A DNA stretch of 7,874 nucleotides from Parcubacteria group bacterium. Lineage in GTDB: Bacteria > Patescibacteriota > Minisyncoccia > Minisyncoccales > UBA10102. Within the stretch, counting starts at the first letter, position 1, and every line of letters begins with the position of its first letter. Below the pieces are notes generated by a model that was not told the origin of the DNA, did no database searches, and saw nothing but the letters and a program-made list of their open reading frames with translations. Of the stretch, positions 1 to 5,323 are shown in pieces. A program made the translations under genes and the position numbers. Where the stretch lies: positions 1 to 7,874 of the forward strand of contig JACPHF010000035.1 in the NCBI GenBank assembly GCA_016188735.1, read 5' to 3'.

Positions 1-209
1 GGATTGAATTCATCAGAATAAGAATAACGTGACTTAAAAGGTGCCATTAATACGGTACGGTCTTGTTCGTTAGTACCAACGAATCCAAATCGCAAAGCAG
101 TAATATAGGCAAGAGAACCTAAAACCCCTACAATAAACGCAAAAATTAAATTGAGGGTAGGATCAATCTGTATATGAATTGGAAAGGTCTCAAATATTAT
201 GAATTTCAT
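1..209 (-). CDS. Unrecognised AT-rich ORF, partial, one likely membrane segment
   Basis: This minus-strand frame opens at ATG (209-207), 11 bases after the rpsI stop, and stays open to the window edge, giving about 69 codons without a stop. The peptide starts MKFIIFETFPIHIQIDPT. It then has a hydrophobic stretch (about residues 19-44, containing LIFAFIVGVLGSLAYI) that could be a membrane helix, followed by a polar part ending near SRYSYSDEF. I do not recognise the family. G+C over 1-220 is about 35% by hand count, clearly lower than the ribosomal genes beside it, and the codons favour A/T at the third position. No Shine-Dalgarno is visible. It may be a real downstream gene, a transferred gene or the result of a chimeric join near 210-220. 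The lack of stops over 69 codons in AT-rich DNA supports coding, but moderately. Confidence 0.4.
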   Translation of the reverse strand, partial: MKFIIFETFPIHIQIDPTLNLIFAFIVGVLGSLAYITALRFGFVGTNEQDRTVLMAPFKSRYSYSDEFN

Positions 210-220
210 AAATCGAAAGC

Positions 221-671
221 TTACCGTTTTCGCCACTGGGTGGCGCGGCGGGCTCGATGGAGTCCGAACTTCTTGCGTTCTCGCATGCGGGGATCTCTCG
301 TAAGAAATCCGAGCGCTCTCAAGCGGCTCCGCAGTTCGGGATTGTGCTCAACCAAGGCTCTGGCTATGCCGTGACGGATGGCTTCGGCCTGCGAGGGCAA
401 TTCGCGTTAGGACCTTCACCGAAAAGGAATCTTCCGTTCCCGCCTTTTCCAAACATTCCTTGGCCACTCGCTGCAATTCAGGATCCCGAAAATATTCTTC
501 CACGGATTTCTCATTCACCAAAAACTTCCGCTCTGTTTTTGGGGAAGCCAACCAAAGGCGAACGCGCGCCGTTGCGGTTTTTCTTCGTCCCACTCCTTCC
601 AGATATCTGCCCGCCTTGCTGCGAGGCAGGTCTGCTTTCTTGGTTTCTTTCTTGGTTTCTTTCTGCGCCAT
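221..671 (-). CDS. rpsI: 30S ribosomal protein S9, frame broken near 391-410
   Basis: S9 belongs to the head of the small ribosomal subunit, and its C-terminal tail reaches the P-site tRNA. From ATG at 671 the first frame gives a Lys-rich leader, then the S9 core [17 protein letters not shown] and up to FSVKV. The conserved second half, [20 protein letters not shown] to the basic end RRATQWRKR and TAA (223-221), lies in another frame. The switch must fall at about 410-391, where the usual Gly-rich loop ([16 protein letters not shown]) belongs. Joined, the protein is about 149 residues, normal for S9. A stop in the second frame at 409-407 confines the break. Both halves keep family residues, so a sequence error or very recent mutation is likelier than decay. 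It is the last gene of the operon, 15 bases after rplM. Residues 2-22 (KETK repeats, then [11 protein letters not shown]) are a low-complexity extension. Confidence 0.88.
391..410 (-). other. Frameshift site within rpsI
   Basis: Upstream codons read VKV-L-T-R in one frame, while QAEAIRHG begins at 391 in the frame shifted by one base. Between the Val codon (413-411) and the Gln codon (391-389) there are 19 bases, whereas S9 normally has seven residues (21 bases) here. Small length changes in the short homopolymer runs would restore a typical loop (L-N-G-G-I-A-S-Q). That reconstruction is my inference. Confidence 0.7.
610..630. repeat. Palindromic element inside the rpsI 5' end
   Basis: An imperfect inverted repeat: GCCTTG (613-618) pairs with CGAGGC (622-627), allowing one G-T pair, with two more pairs beyond a mismatch. 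On the coding strand it encodes LPRSKAGR at the S9 N-terminus, just before the conserved [15 protein letters not shown]. It resembles the GC-rich dispersed palindromes seen in many CPR genomes, but that identity is inferred. Confidence 0.4.
635..664. repeat. 12-bp tandem repeat, 2.5 copies, in rpsI
   Basis: Positions 635-664 repeat with a period of 12 bases (unit CTTTCTTGGTTT on the plus strand). They encode the KETK-KETK-K run at S9 residues 4-12. The repeat is in frame and lies in a tolerant N-terminal extension. Confidence 0.7.
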
Positions 672-686
672 AGTTCGACAAGCTCA

Positions 687-1088
687 CTATTCTTCAATCG
701 TCAATCGCTTGATGGTTCTGCTTCGCAGCCTGTTCTTTGGCAACATGCCCCAGACGGCTCTTCTCAGTACTTCGGTCGGACGCTTCAAGAAGAGGGCTGC
801 AAGATGCTCTTTGCGCAATCCTCCCATATATCCTGAGTGGGTGTAGTATATCTTCTGACTGAGTTTTTTGCCGCTAAACTTAATGCGCTTTGCGTTCTTC
901 ACAAGCACCCGTTCCTGTCCGTCTATGTGGTGGCGGAAATCCGCCCTATCCTTCCCGCGCAGCAGCACCGCCACAGCCACAGCCAACCCCTTCCCGCGCA
1001 GCAGCACCGCCACAGCCACAGCCAACCTGCCCAAGGGCTGGTTGGTTGCGTCTACGATATGCACCTCTTGTTTTTTGTTCTGTTCCAT
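687..1088 (-). CDS. rplM: 50S ribosomal protein L13 with 13-residue internal duplication
   Basis: L13 is an early-assembly protein of the large ribosomal subunit. The 133-residue product shows the family pattern: VHIVDATNQPLGRLA, then DRADFRHHIDGQERVLVKNA, KLSQKIYYTHSGYMGGLRKE and the C-terminal AVWGMLPKNRLRSRTIKRL. It starts at ATG 1088, 2 bases after the rplQ stop, with no clear Shine-Dalgarno, and ends at TAG 689-687. The oddity is in the first helix: residues 22-34 (LAVAVAVLLRGKG) are repeated as 35-47 (LAVAVAVLLRGKD). Homologues have this segment once (LGRLAxxxAxLLRGK). The DNA copies are identical, so the duplication is very recent or an artefact. It keeps the reading frame. The family call is certain; whether this protein folds normally is not. 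Confidence 0.96.
   Translation of the reverse strand: MEQNKKQEVHIVDATNQPLGRLAVAVAVLLRGKGLAVAVAVLLRGKDRADFRHHIDGQERVLVKNAKRIKFSGKKLSQKIYYTHSGYMGGLRKEHLAALFLKRPTEVLRRAVWGMLPKNRLRSRTIKRLTIEE
950..1027. repeat. Perfect 39-bp tandem duplication within rplM
   Basis: Positions 950-988 and 989-1027 are identical over all 39 bases and lie head to tail. The match ends exactly at both borders (949 differs from 988, and 989 from 1028). 39 is a multiple of three, so L13 gains 13 residues in frame. Each copy also has a short GCCACA repeat, giving Ala-Val-Ala-Val-Ala-Val, which could promote slippage. Confidence 0.97.
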
Positions 1089-1090
1089 GG

Positions 1091-1441
1091 TTATTGCACG
1101 AATTCCAGGAGACCCATGCGGGCTCCATCGCTCCCCCGAACTCCAAGCTTGATGACGCGGGTATATCCCCCTTTCCTTTCTTTGTATCGGGGAGCTATTT
1201 CATCCAGCAGCTTCTTTGTCGCTCGCGCGTCAAGATGCAGGGCCGCATACCGGCGAGCCGCCATGGATCCCGTTCTTGTTTTCGTGATCAGCTTTTCCGC
1301 GAAGCGCTGCGTTTCCTTTGCCCGAGCTTCCGTGGTCTGGATGCGTCCTTTTATGATAAGGGCGCGGATGAGCGAATCGAGAAGCGCTCGTCTGGGAGCC
1401 GCCGTCCTTGAAAATTTTCTTCCTTGCTTGCGTTTTCTCAT
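1091..1441 (-). CDS. rplQ: 50S ribosomal protein L17
   Basis: L17 is a large-subunit protein near the exit-tunnel side of the ribosome. The 116-residue product starts MRKRKQGRKFSRTAAPRRAL, the family's usual basic N-terminus (MRHxxxGRKLxRxxxxRxAL). It continues through LIRALIIKGRIQTTEARAKE and a middle RRYAALHLDARATKKLLDEI, and ends RYKERKGGYTRVIKLGVRGSDGARMGLLEFV, which is the typical closing motif. Length is normal. The ATG at 1441 overlaps the rpoA stop as ATGA (1438-1441), so its translation is probably coupled to alpha, as in the standard S13-S11-S4-alpha-L17 order. A purine-rich run in the end of rpoA may serve as ribosome binding site. Nothing looks truncated. Confidence 0.97.
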   Translation of the reverse strand: MRKRKQGRKFSRTAAPRRALLDSLIRALIIKGRIQTTEARAKETQRFAEKLITKTRTGSMAARRYAALHLDARATKKLLDEIAPRYKERKGGYTRVIKLGVRGSDGARMGLLEFVQ

Positions 1442-2211
1442 TTCTTCTTTGACTTTGGCGTTGCCGCTTTTCTGGGCTTTGCCTTTGACTTCTTCTTTTC
1501 TTTTCCTTCGGACGGCAATGCTTTTTCCAAGCTTATCCCTTCTCCGATGCGCTGGAATTGCGCCTGAAGAGTTTCGATTGCCTGCGCAAGGGCTGCCTGC
1601 GGACTCAACGCGCCGTCGGTCTCAATTTCCAAGGTAAGCCGGTCAAAGTCGGTTCGTTCTCCGACACGCATGGCTTCCACCCGAAAACTCACGCGCCTGA
1701 CAGGAGAAAAAGCGGCGTCTAGGGCGATGGCTCCGATTTCCTGTTTCTCGCCTTTGCGCGCCTCCACGGGCACGTACCCGATGCCCCGCTCAATACGCAA
1801 CTCCATATCCAGTTCCGCCTGCTTGCCCTGCAGATTGGCAATCACCATATCCTTGTTTATCACCTGAACTTCAGAAGAGGTCTTGATATCCTGCGCCTTT
1901 ACCTTCTTCTCTCCCTTTACCTTGAGGGTTACCGTCTGAGGCTCGTCTGAAAACATGCGAAAGCGCACCTGTTTCAGGTGCAGGATAATCGTTACCACGT
2001 CTTCTGCCACCCCGGGGATTGTTGAAAACTCATGAGCAACGCCCTTGATCTTAACCTGCGTGATTGCGGCTCCCTGCAGAGAGGAAAGAAGCACCCGTCG
2101 CAGTGTATTCCCGATGCTGACGCCGTATCCCGGGTACAGGGCTTCGATCTCGAACACTCCCTTGTTCTCAACTTCCTGAATTGTTTTTACTGGCTGTGAA
2201 AGAGGAATCAT
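1438..2211 (-). CDS. rpoA: RNA polymerase alpha subunit, lacking C-terminal domain
   Basis: Alpha dimerises and nucleates assembly of RNA polymerase. The N-terminal domain is complete: ALYPGYGVSIGNTLRRVLLSSLQG (dimerisation region, about residues 25-48), VKIKGVAHEFSTIPGVAEDV, the basic RIERGIGYVPVEAR, GAIALDAAFSPVRRVSFRVE and RVGERTDFDRLTLEIETDG, ending near LEKALPSEG. Family members are usually about 310-340 residues with a helix-hairpin-helix C-terminal domain that contacts UP elements and activators. Here the protein has 257 residues. After the N-terminal domain there is only a Lys-rich tail of about 20 residues (KEKKKSKAKPRKAATPKSKKK). The rplQ start overlaps the stop, so no room for the missing domain exists downstream. 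It lies 41 bases after rpsD, with no clear Shine-Dalgarno. Confidence 0.96.
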   Translation of the reverse strand: MIPLSQPVKTIQEVENKGVFEIEALYPGYGVSIGNTLRRVLLSSLQGAAITQVKIKGVAHEFSTIPGVAEDVVTIILHLKQVRFRMFSDEPQTVTLKVKGEKKVKAQDIKTSSEVQVINKDMVIANLQGKQAELDMELRIERGIGYVPVEARKGEKQEIGAIALDAAFSPVRRVSFRVEAMRVGERTDFDRLTLEIETDGALSPQAALAQAIETLQAQFQRIGEGISLEKALPSEGKEKKKSKAKPRKAATPKSKKK

Positions 2212-2252
2212 ATGATGTATGAATAATTAACGTGAATAAGAAATCTTTTTCC

Positions 2253-2780
2253 CTAACGGGAATAAAATTCGAAAATGAGAGGAATATCGAGTCCGGAGTT
2301 TGCCTCTTGGGCCGTCGGAAACTCCCGTATGGTTCCTTTCATTTCTTCTTTATCAAGCGCGATCCATGAAGGCGCTTCGTATTTCTTTATCGCAAGGCGT
2401 GCGTTCTTGAATAATACCTTTTCCAATGACTGGGGACGCACGGCGATTACATCTCCTCTGTTCGTCTGGTATGAGGCAACATCAATCTTTTTTCCATTCA
2501 CCAGGATATGCCCGTGAGAAATCATCTGCTTTGCCTGGTTTCGCGTCTGCGCGAATCCCATGCGGAATACGGCGTTATCCAACCTTCGTTCCAGGTACTG
2601 CAGCAGCAGATCGCGGGAATCCCCTCCTCTCCTCGACTGCTCAATGGCGGCCTGAATATATTTCTTAAATTGCCTCTCGCGAAGAAGGTATGAATTTCTA
2701 AGCTCCTGCTTTTCTTGGAGTTGGCGTCCGTATTCTGAAGCCTGGCCCGGCCTGTGTTTTCGTACAACTGCGTTCTGCAT
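2253..2780 (-). CDS. rpsD: 30S ribosomal protein S4, short N-terminus
   Basis: S4 binds 16S rRNA early in small-subunit assembly and helps keep decoding accurate. Recognisable blocks are SEYGRQLQEKQELRNSYLLRERQFKKYI (about residues 15-42), LLLQYLERRLDNAVFRMGFAQTRNQAKQMISHGHILVNGKKIDV (the S4 RNA-binding domain) and the C-terminal GTIREFPTAQEA to LIFEFYSR. The protein has 175 residues, while S4 is usually about 200. The first 30 or so residues, which normally include MARYxGPxCRLCRREG and in many bacteria a Cys cluster, are absent. An in-frame TAG (the rpsK stop, 2789-2787) just upstream rules out an earlier start. AGGAGG (2798-2793) inside the end of rpsK, 12 bases before the ATG, is a plausible ribosome binding site and supports this start. 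Confidence 0.95.
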   Translation of the reverse strand: MQNAVVRKHRPGQASEYGRQLQEKQELRNSYLLRERQFKKYIQAAIEQSRRGGDSRDLLLQYLERRLDNAVFRMGFAQTRNQAKQMISHGHILVNGKKIDVASYQTNRGDVIAVRPQSLEKVLFKNARLAIKKYEAPSWIALDKEEMKGTIREFPTAQEANSGLDIPLIFEFYSR

Positions 2781-2786
2781 GGTATT

Positions 2787-3224
2787 CTATACCCTCCTGA
2801 CCTTAGAAGCACGGGGTCCGTTATGGGGAATGGGGGTTAAATCGGTGATGGAACTGATTTCCAATCCTTTGGCGCCAAGAGAACGAACCGCGGAATCCCT
2901 GCCCGATCCCACGCCTTTTACGAAAAGCGCAACGCGTTCCACTCCGCGAAGCTTTGCTCCCTGGCTCAATTGTTCCGCAACCTTTGAAGCCGCGAATGGG
3001 GTGGATTTTTTGGTGCCCTTGAATCCCATGCGCCCCGCAGACACGCTCAAGACCACGTTTCCCCGCTCATCGGTCAGGGTCATGATCGTGTTGTTATAGG
3101 AAGAATAGATGTATATTCTCCCGTCCCTAAACTTCTGCTTCCCGGCAGCAGCCAGGGTTTCCGAAACCGTGTCTTCGGCCCGGGCTCCGGTTTCTCCTTT
3201 TTCGATGACTCGTTTCTTTCCCAT
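2787..3224 (-). CDS. rpsK: 30S ribosomal protein S11
   Basis: S11 sits on the platform of the small subunit and lines the mRNA path near the E site. The 145-residue product has a charged N-terminal extension (MGKKRVIEKGETGARAEDTV), then the conserved core GRIYIYSSYNNTIMTLTDERGN, SAGRMGFKGTKKSTPFAASKVAEQ, VKGVGSGRDSAVRSL, and the invariant end DLTPIPHNGPRASKVRRV. I chose the ATG at 3224, 7 bases after the rpsM stop. The frame is open further up to 3347, but those residues overlap rpsM in another frame and look nothing like S11. No Shine-Dalgarno is seen before the start. It is part of the infA-rpsI operon, followed after 6 bases by rpsD, whose likely ribosome binding site lies in the last codons of rpsK. 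Confidence 0.97.
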   Translation of the reverse strand: MGKKRVIEKGETGARAEDTVSETLAAAGKQKFRDGRIYIYSSYNNTIMTLTDERGNVVLSVSAGRMGFKGTKKSTPFAASKVAEQLSQGAKLRGVERVALFVKGVGSGRDSAVRSLGAKGLEISSITDLTPIPHNGPRASKVRRV

Positions 3225-3231
3225 AATATGA

Positions 3232-3621
3232 TTAGGTGGGCGTTGCCGCGGGCTTCCTGCCGGATCCCACTGTTTTTCGCACGTTTCCTCGGACCGTCCT
3301 GGTATTGGTCTTCGTGCGTTGTCCGCGAACCGGCAATCCCCTGGCATGCCTCATGCCCCTCCAGGATCCGATTGCTTTTAAGCGCTTTACGTTCATTAAA
3401 ATCTCCCTGCGCAATTCTCCCTCAATCTTGTGGTTTTTCTCAACGTATTCTTTCACACGGTTCAGTTCGTCTGAAGTGAGTTTTCCCATTTTCGTTTCAG
3501 GTGCAATGCGGGTCGCCCGCAAAATATCCCTGCTCAACGCAGCTCCCACTCCGTAGAGATATCCTAACGCTATGTCCGCTCTTTTATTGTCAGGCAATTG
3601 AATGCCGAGAAGTCGTACCAT
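3232..3621 (-). CDS. rpsM: 30S ribosomal protein S13
   Basis: S13 is in the head of the small subunit and forms bridges to the large subunit and contacts with P-site tRNA. The 129-residue product starts MVRLLGIQLPDNKRADIALGYLYGVG, the standard S13 opening. It continues with the helical middle (LTSDELNRVKEYVEKNHKIEGELRREI) and ends with the conserved basic tail RGMRHARGLPVRGQRTKTNTRT, followed by a Gly/Arg/Lys-rich extension ending KPAATPT. Length is typical or slightly long. It begins 19 bases after rpmJ. The stretch before the ATG is AT-rich next to it, and I see no Shine-Dalgarno. No anomaly is visible. Confidence 0.97.
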   Translation of the reverse strand: MVRLLGIQLPDNKRADIALGYLYGVGAALSRDILRATRIAPETKMGKLTSDELNRVKEYVEKNHKIEGELRREILMNVKRLKAIGSWRGMRHARGLPVRGQRTKTNTRTVRGNVRKTVGSGRKPAATPT

Positions 3622-3640
3622 AATAAAGCCGGGTGGTATT

Positions 3641-3757
3641 TCAAGCCCCCTGCCGTTGCTTATGCTTAGGATTTTTGCAGATGATGTACATCTTTTGCTT
3701 TCTGCGCACCTGTTTGCAATCCTTGCATCGTTTTTTAATTGATGAACTTACTCTCAT
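3641..3757 (-). CDS. rpmJ: 50S ribosomal protein L36
   Basis: L36 is the smallest large-subunit protein and usually binds one zinc ion. The minus strand encodes 38 residues: [20 protein letters not shown], then [18 protein letters not shown]. The zinc ligands are visible as CKDC, a later Cys (YIIC) and His (NPKH), so this is the zinc-binding form. Length and the ending HKQRQG match the family. The ATG at 3757 overlaps the infA stop by four bases (ATGA), implying translational coupling. The order infA-rpmJ-rpsM-rpsK-rpsD-rpoA-rplQ is the classical bacterial arrangement, which supports the call. Confidence 0.97.
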   Translation of the reverse strand: MRVSSSIKKRCKDCKQVRRKQKMYIICKNPKHKQRQGA

Positions 3758-3987
3758 GGTTTTCTGTATGCTCCCCTGTATACGATCCTGCCTTTTGTGC
3801 GATCGTAGGGACTGAGCTCCACGGTAACCTTATCGCCGGGAAGAATGCGGATCTTGTGCATGCGCAGCTTCCCCGATACGTATCCCATCACTTCTTTACC
3901 GTCTTGGAGACGCAGCTTGAAACGAAAACTGGGCAACGCTTCCAGCACCTCTCCCTGGCACAAGAGGCTTTTATCGGTTTCTTTCAT
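3754..3987 (-). CDS. infA: Translation initiation factor IF-1
   Basis: IF-1 binds the A site of the small subunit during initiation and helps IF-2 and IF-3. The 77-residue product is a single OB-fold: [45 protein letters not shown], then [17 protein letters not shown]. The motifs GKxRMHxIRILPGDxVxVELSPYDxTxGRIxYR are diagnostic. It is slightly longer than usual (about 72) because of extra residues at both ends. It is the first gene of the ribosomal operon. A good promoter lies 28-58 bases upstream, giving a leader of only about 20 bases. No Shine-Dalgarno is obvious in that leader. Confidence 0.97.
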   Translation of the reverse strand: MKETDKSLLCQGEVLEALPSFRFKLRLQDGKEVMGYVSGKLRMHKIRILPGDKVTVELSPYDRTKGRIVYRGAYRKP

Positions 3988-4016
3988 TAATTATGCCGGA
4001 ATAAGCGCACTGTATT

Positions 4017-4045
4017 TATATACCATAGAGGCAAAAAAGGGTCAA
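4017..4045 (-). promoter_or_regulatory. Sigma-70-type promoter of the infA-rpsI operon
   Basis: On the minus strand TTGACC (4045-4040) is followed by a 17-base spacer and TATATA (4022-4017), preceded by TGG (4025-4023) as an extended -10. An alternative -10, TATAAA (4020-4015), overlaps it at 19 bases. Start of transcription is expected near 4010, about 20 bases before the infA start. It lies in the only gap (3988-4082) between the ribosomal genes and the F420-ligase-like gene. Confidence 0.72.
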
Positions 4046-4049
4046 CCCT
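4033..4049 (-). terminator. Short hairpin plus U6, possible terminator of the upstream gene
   Basis: On the minus strand AGGG (4049-4046) can pair with CCCT (4041-4038) around a TTGA loop, and six T follow (4038-4033). The stem is only four pairs, so it would be weak. It sits 33 bases after the stop of the F420-ligase-like gene and overlaps the -35 element of the infA promoter. Confidence 0.3.
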
Positions 4050-4082
4050 GACGGCGCGGGAAGGAAGGGGTTGGTTTGAAAA

Positions 4083-4787
4083 TTAGTGTTTTGGTAATTT
4101 TGAAAAGAGAGGCCGGTACATATCTTCCCGAATGTCGATATGTAATTCCTTACGATGAATTTTATCACAAAATTCTATCGGTGTCTCTTCAATAATTGCC
4201 AAAGGTTGCTGTTCGTTCCCTTCACCCATGACGAAAACCGCGGCCGTGGCGAGACTATCGGCGACATCGGTACGAGAAAATCTGAATTTTCTCCCGAAAA
4301 TATCCGGCATTCCGCGATAATCTTTCACGCCACGGAAACCAGCGTATCCCAAAGCAACACCAGTTACACCGGCGCGAAGCGGTATCGTGCGGCTGTCGGT
4401 AATCAGAATGCCGAGTTCTTTAACGCCATATTTCTGCTGTAACTTCTTGCGCAGAAAGTGAGCCGTCTTGAAGCTATTGTTCGGCAAAAGTATGAGCTTG
4501 CCGTTTGCATTTGACTCGTCAATTCCGGCAGAAGCCATGACCATTCCGTCTTTGATGGTGAGCCAAACATACTTGGTTGGCATGGCAAACTCGCTTTCTG
4601 CGCGGATCAGCTTCTCTTTGGTCTGAACGTTGTCGGCGACAGCCGTTCGTTTTTCCGCAAGGGCGACGATTTTCGAGGTAATAACAACTACGGATTTTTC
4701 CGGAATTTTCCTGAAATAATAAGTGATGAAAGCGAATAAATCATCGCCTTCTTCAAAGACACGGGTTTTGATTGGTCGGATAATCAT
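4083..4787 (-). CDS. Coenzyme F420-0:gamma-glutamyl ligase-like protein
   Basis: The 234-residue product resembles the CofE/FbiB ligase family (F420_ligase fold), which adds gamma-linked glutamate to F420-0 using GTP. Visible features are the N-terminal FEEGDDLFAFI and VVVITSKIVALAEKR (about residues 34-48), GIDESNANGKLILLP (about 88-102), LGILITDSRTIPLRAGVTGVALGYAGF, DYRGMPDIFGRKFRFSRTDVADSLATAAVFVMGEG and PLAII. The usual TDTFGRPWR of true CofE is TDSRTIPLR here, so the substrate may not be F420-0. No other F420 synthesis gene is in the window. Its ATG overlaps the stop of the reductase gene as ATGA (4784-4787), so the two are likely co-translated. Family membership is fairly sure; substrate is not known. 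Confidence 0.8.
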   Translation of the reverse strand: MIIRPIKTRVFEEGDDLFAFITYYFRKIPEKSVVVITSKIVALAEKRTAVADNVQTKEKLIRAESEFAMPTKYVWLTIKDGMVMASAGIDESNANGKLILLPNNSFKTAHFLRKKLQQKYGVKELGILITDSRTIPLRAGVTGVALGYAGFRGVKDYRGMPDIFGRKFRFSRTDVADSLATAAVFVMGEGNEQQPLAIIEETPIEFCDKIHRKELHIDIREDMYRPLFSKLPKH

Positions 4788-5323
4788 GGTTGTTGATGGT
4801 TAATCTGATAATGAAGCAAGAGCGTGCCGGTACGGTTGAGCCGCTTTACGGATAACAGGCTTACTCGTACTGTTCGGGTGCCGCCGACGAACATTTCCTT
4901 CCCGCGCCCGAAAATGAGCGGCTCAATGGTAACGAAAATTTCGTCGAGAAGCTTCCTCTCCAGCATGAAACGATATACCGCTCCGCCACCGAGCACAGCA
5001 ACGCTCCTGTGCCTTTCGAGCAATTTCGGAAGATCAACATTCGCCGGATTAACAAAAGTTACTGTTCCTCTGCGTGTGAGGGTTTTCGGTCGACTCGAAA
5101 GCACAAAAGTGTTCCGCTTGCGCAATCGCTTGGCAGCCAACTCGTAGGTGTTGCGGCCGACGACTACGGCGTCAATGCGAGAGAGCGAGTCTTGGAAAAA
5201 TTCCCAATCTTCCCTGCTCGTCCAATGCGGTAGGGCCTTGCTTCCCAGCGAAATGCGCCCGTCTACGCTTGCGGCAACAAAGGCGATGTAGCGCGTTCTA
5301 TGTTGTAGATTGTTTTTCTTCAT
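4784..5323 (-). CDS. RibD C-terminal/dihydrofolate reductase-like protein
   Basis: The product (179 residues from ATG 5323) matches the RibD_C/DHFR-like fold: RYIAFVAASVDGRISLGS at the N-terminus (the ASxDGxI motif), IDAVVVGRNTYELAAKRL (about residues 50-67), VLSSRP, and the nucleotide-binding region SVAVLGGGAVYRFMLERKLLDEIFVTIEPLIFGRGKEMF. Such proteins use NAD(P)H to reduce pterin or pyrimidine-type substrates; the real substrate cannot be told from sequence. It stands alone, without a RibD deaminase domain. The frame is open up to 5353, but the start at 5323 (MKKNNLQHRTRYIAF) fits the family better. It overlaps the end of the transporter gene by 26 bases and the next gene by 4, suggesting a coupled unit. 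Confidence 0.82.
   Translation of the reverse strand: MKKNNLQHRTRYIAFVAASVDGRISLGSKALPHWTSREDWEFFQDSLSRIDAVVVGRNTYELAAKRLRKRNTFVLSSRPKTLTRRGTVTFVNPANVDLPKLLERHRSVAVLGGGAVYRFMLERKLLDEIFVTIEPLIFGRGKEMFVGGTRTVRVSLLSVKRLNRTGTLLLHYQINHQQP

Noticed and set aside
950..1027. CRISPR-like array
   Set aside because: Two directly adjacent copies without spacers, inside a coding gene, are a simple tandem duplication.
837..1637. Long plus-strand open frame across the rplM-rplQ-rpoA region
   Set aside because: It lies opposite three clearly conserved genes; its Pro/Arg/Ser-rich peptide has no family features, and the frame is open only because of their codon use.
2212..2252. Separate promoter for rpoA in the 41-base gap after rpsD
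   Set aside because: The gap is AT-rich but has no -35/-10 pair with acceptable spacing.
3225..3347. Longer N-terminus for rpsK
   Set aside because: The extra residues overlap rpsM in another frame and do not resemble S11; the ATG at 3224 gives a normal-length protein.
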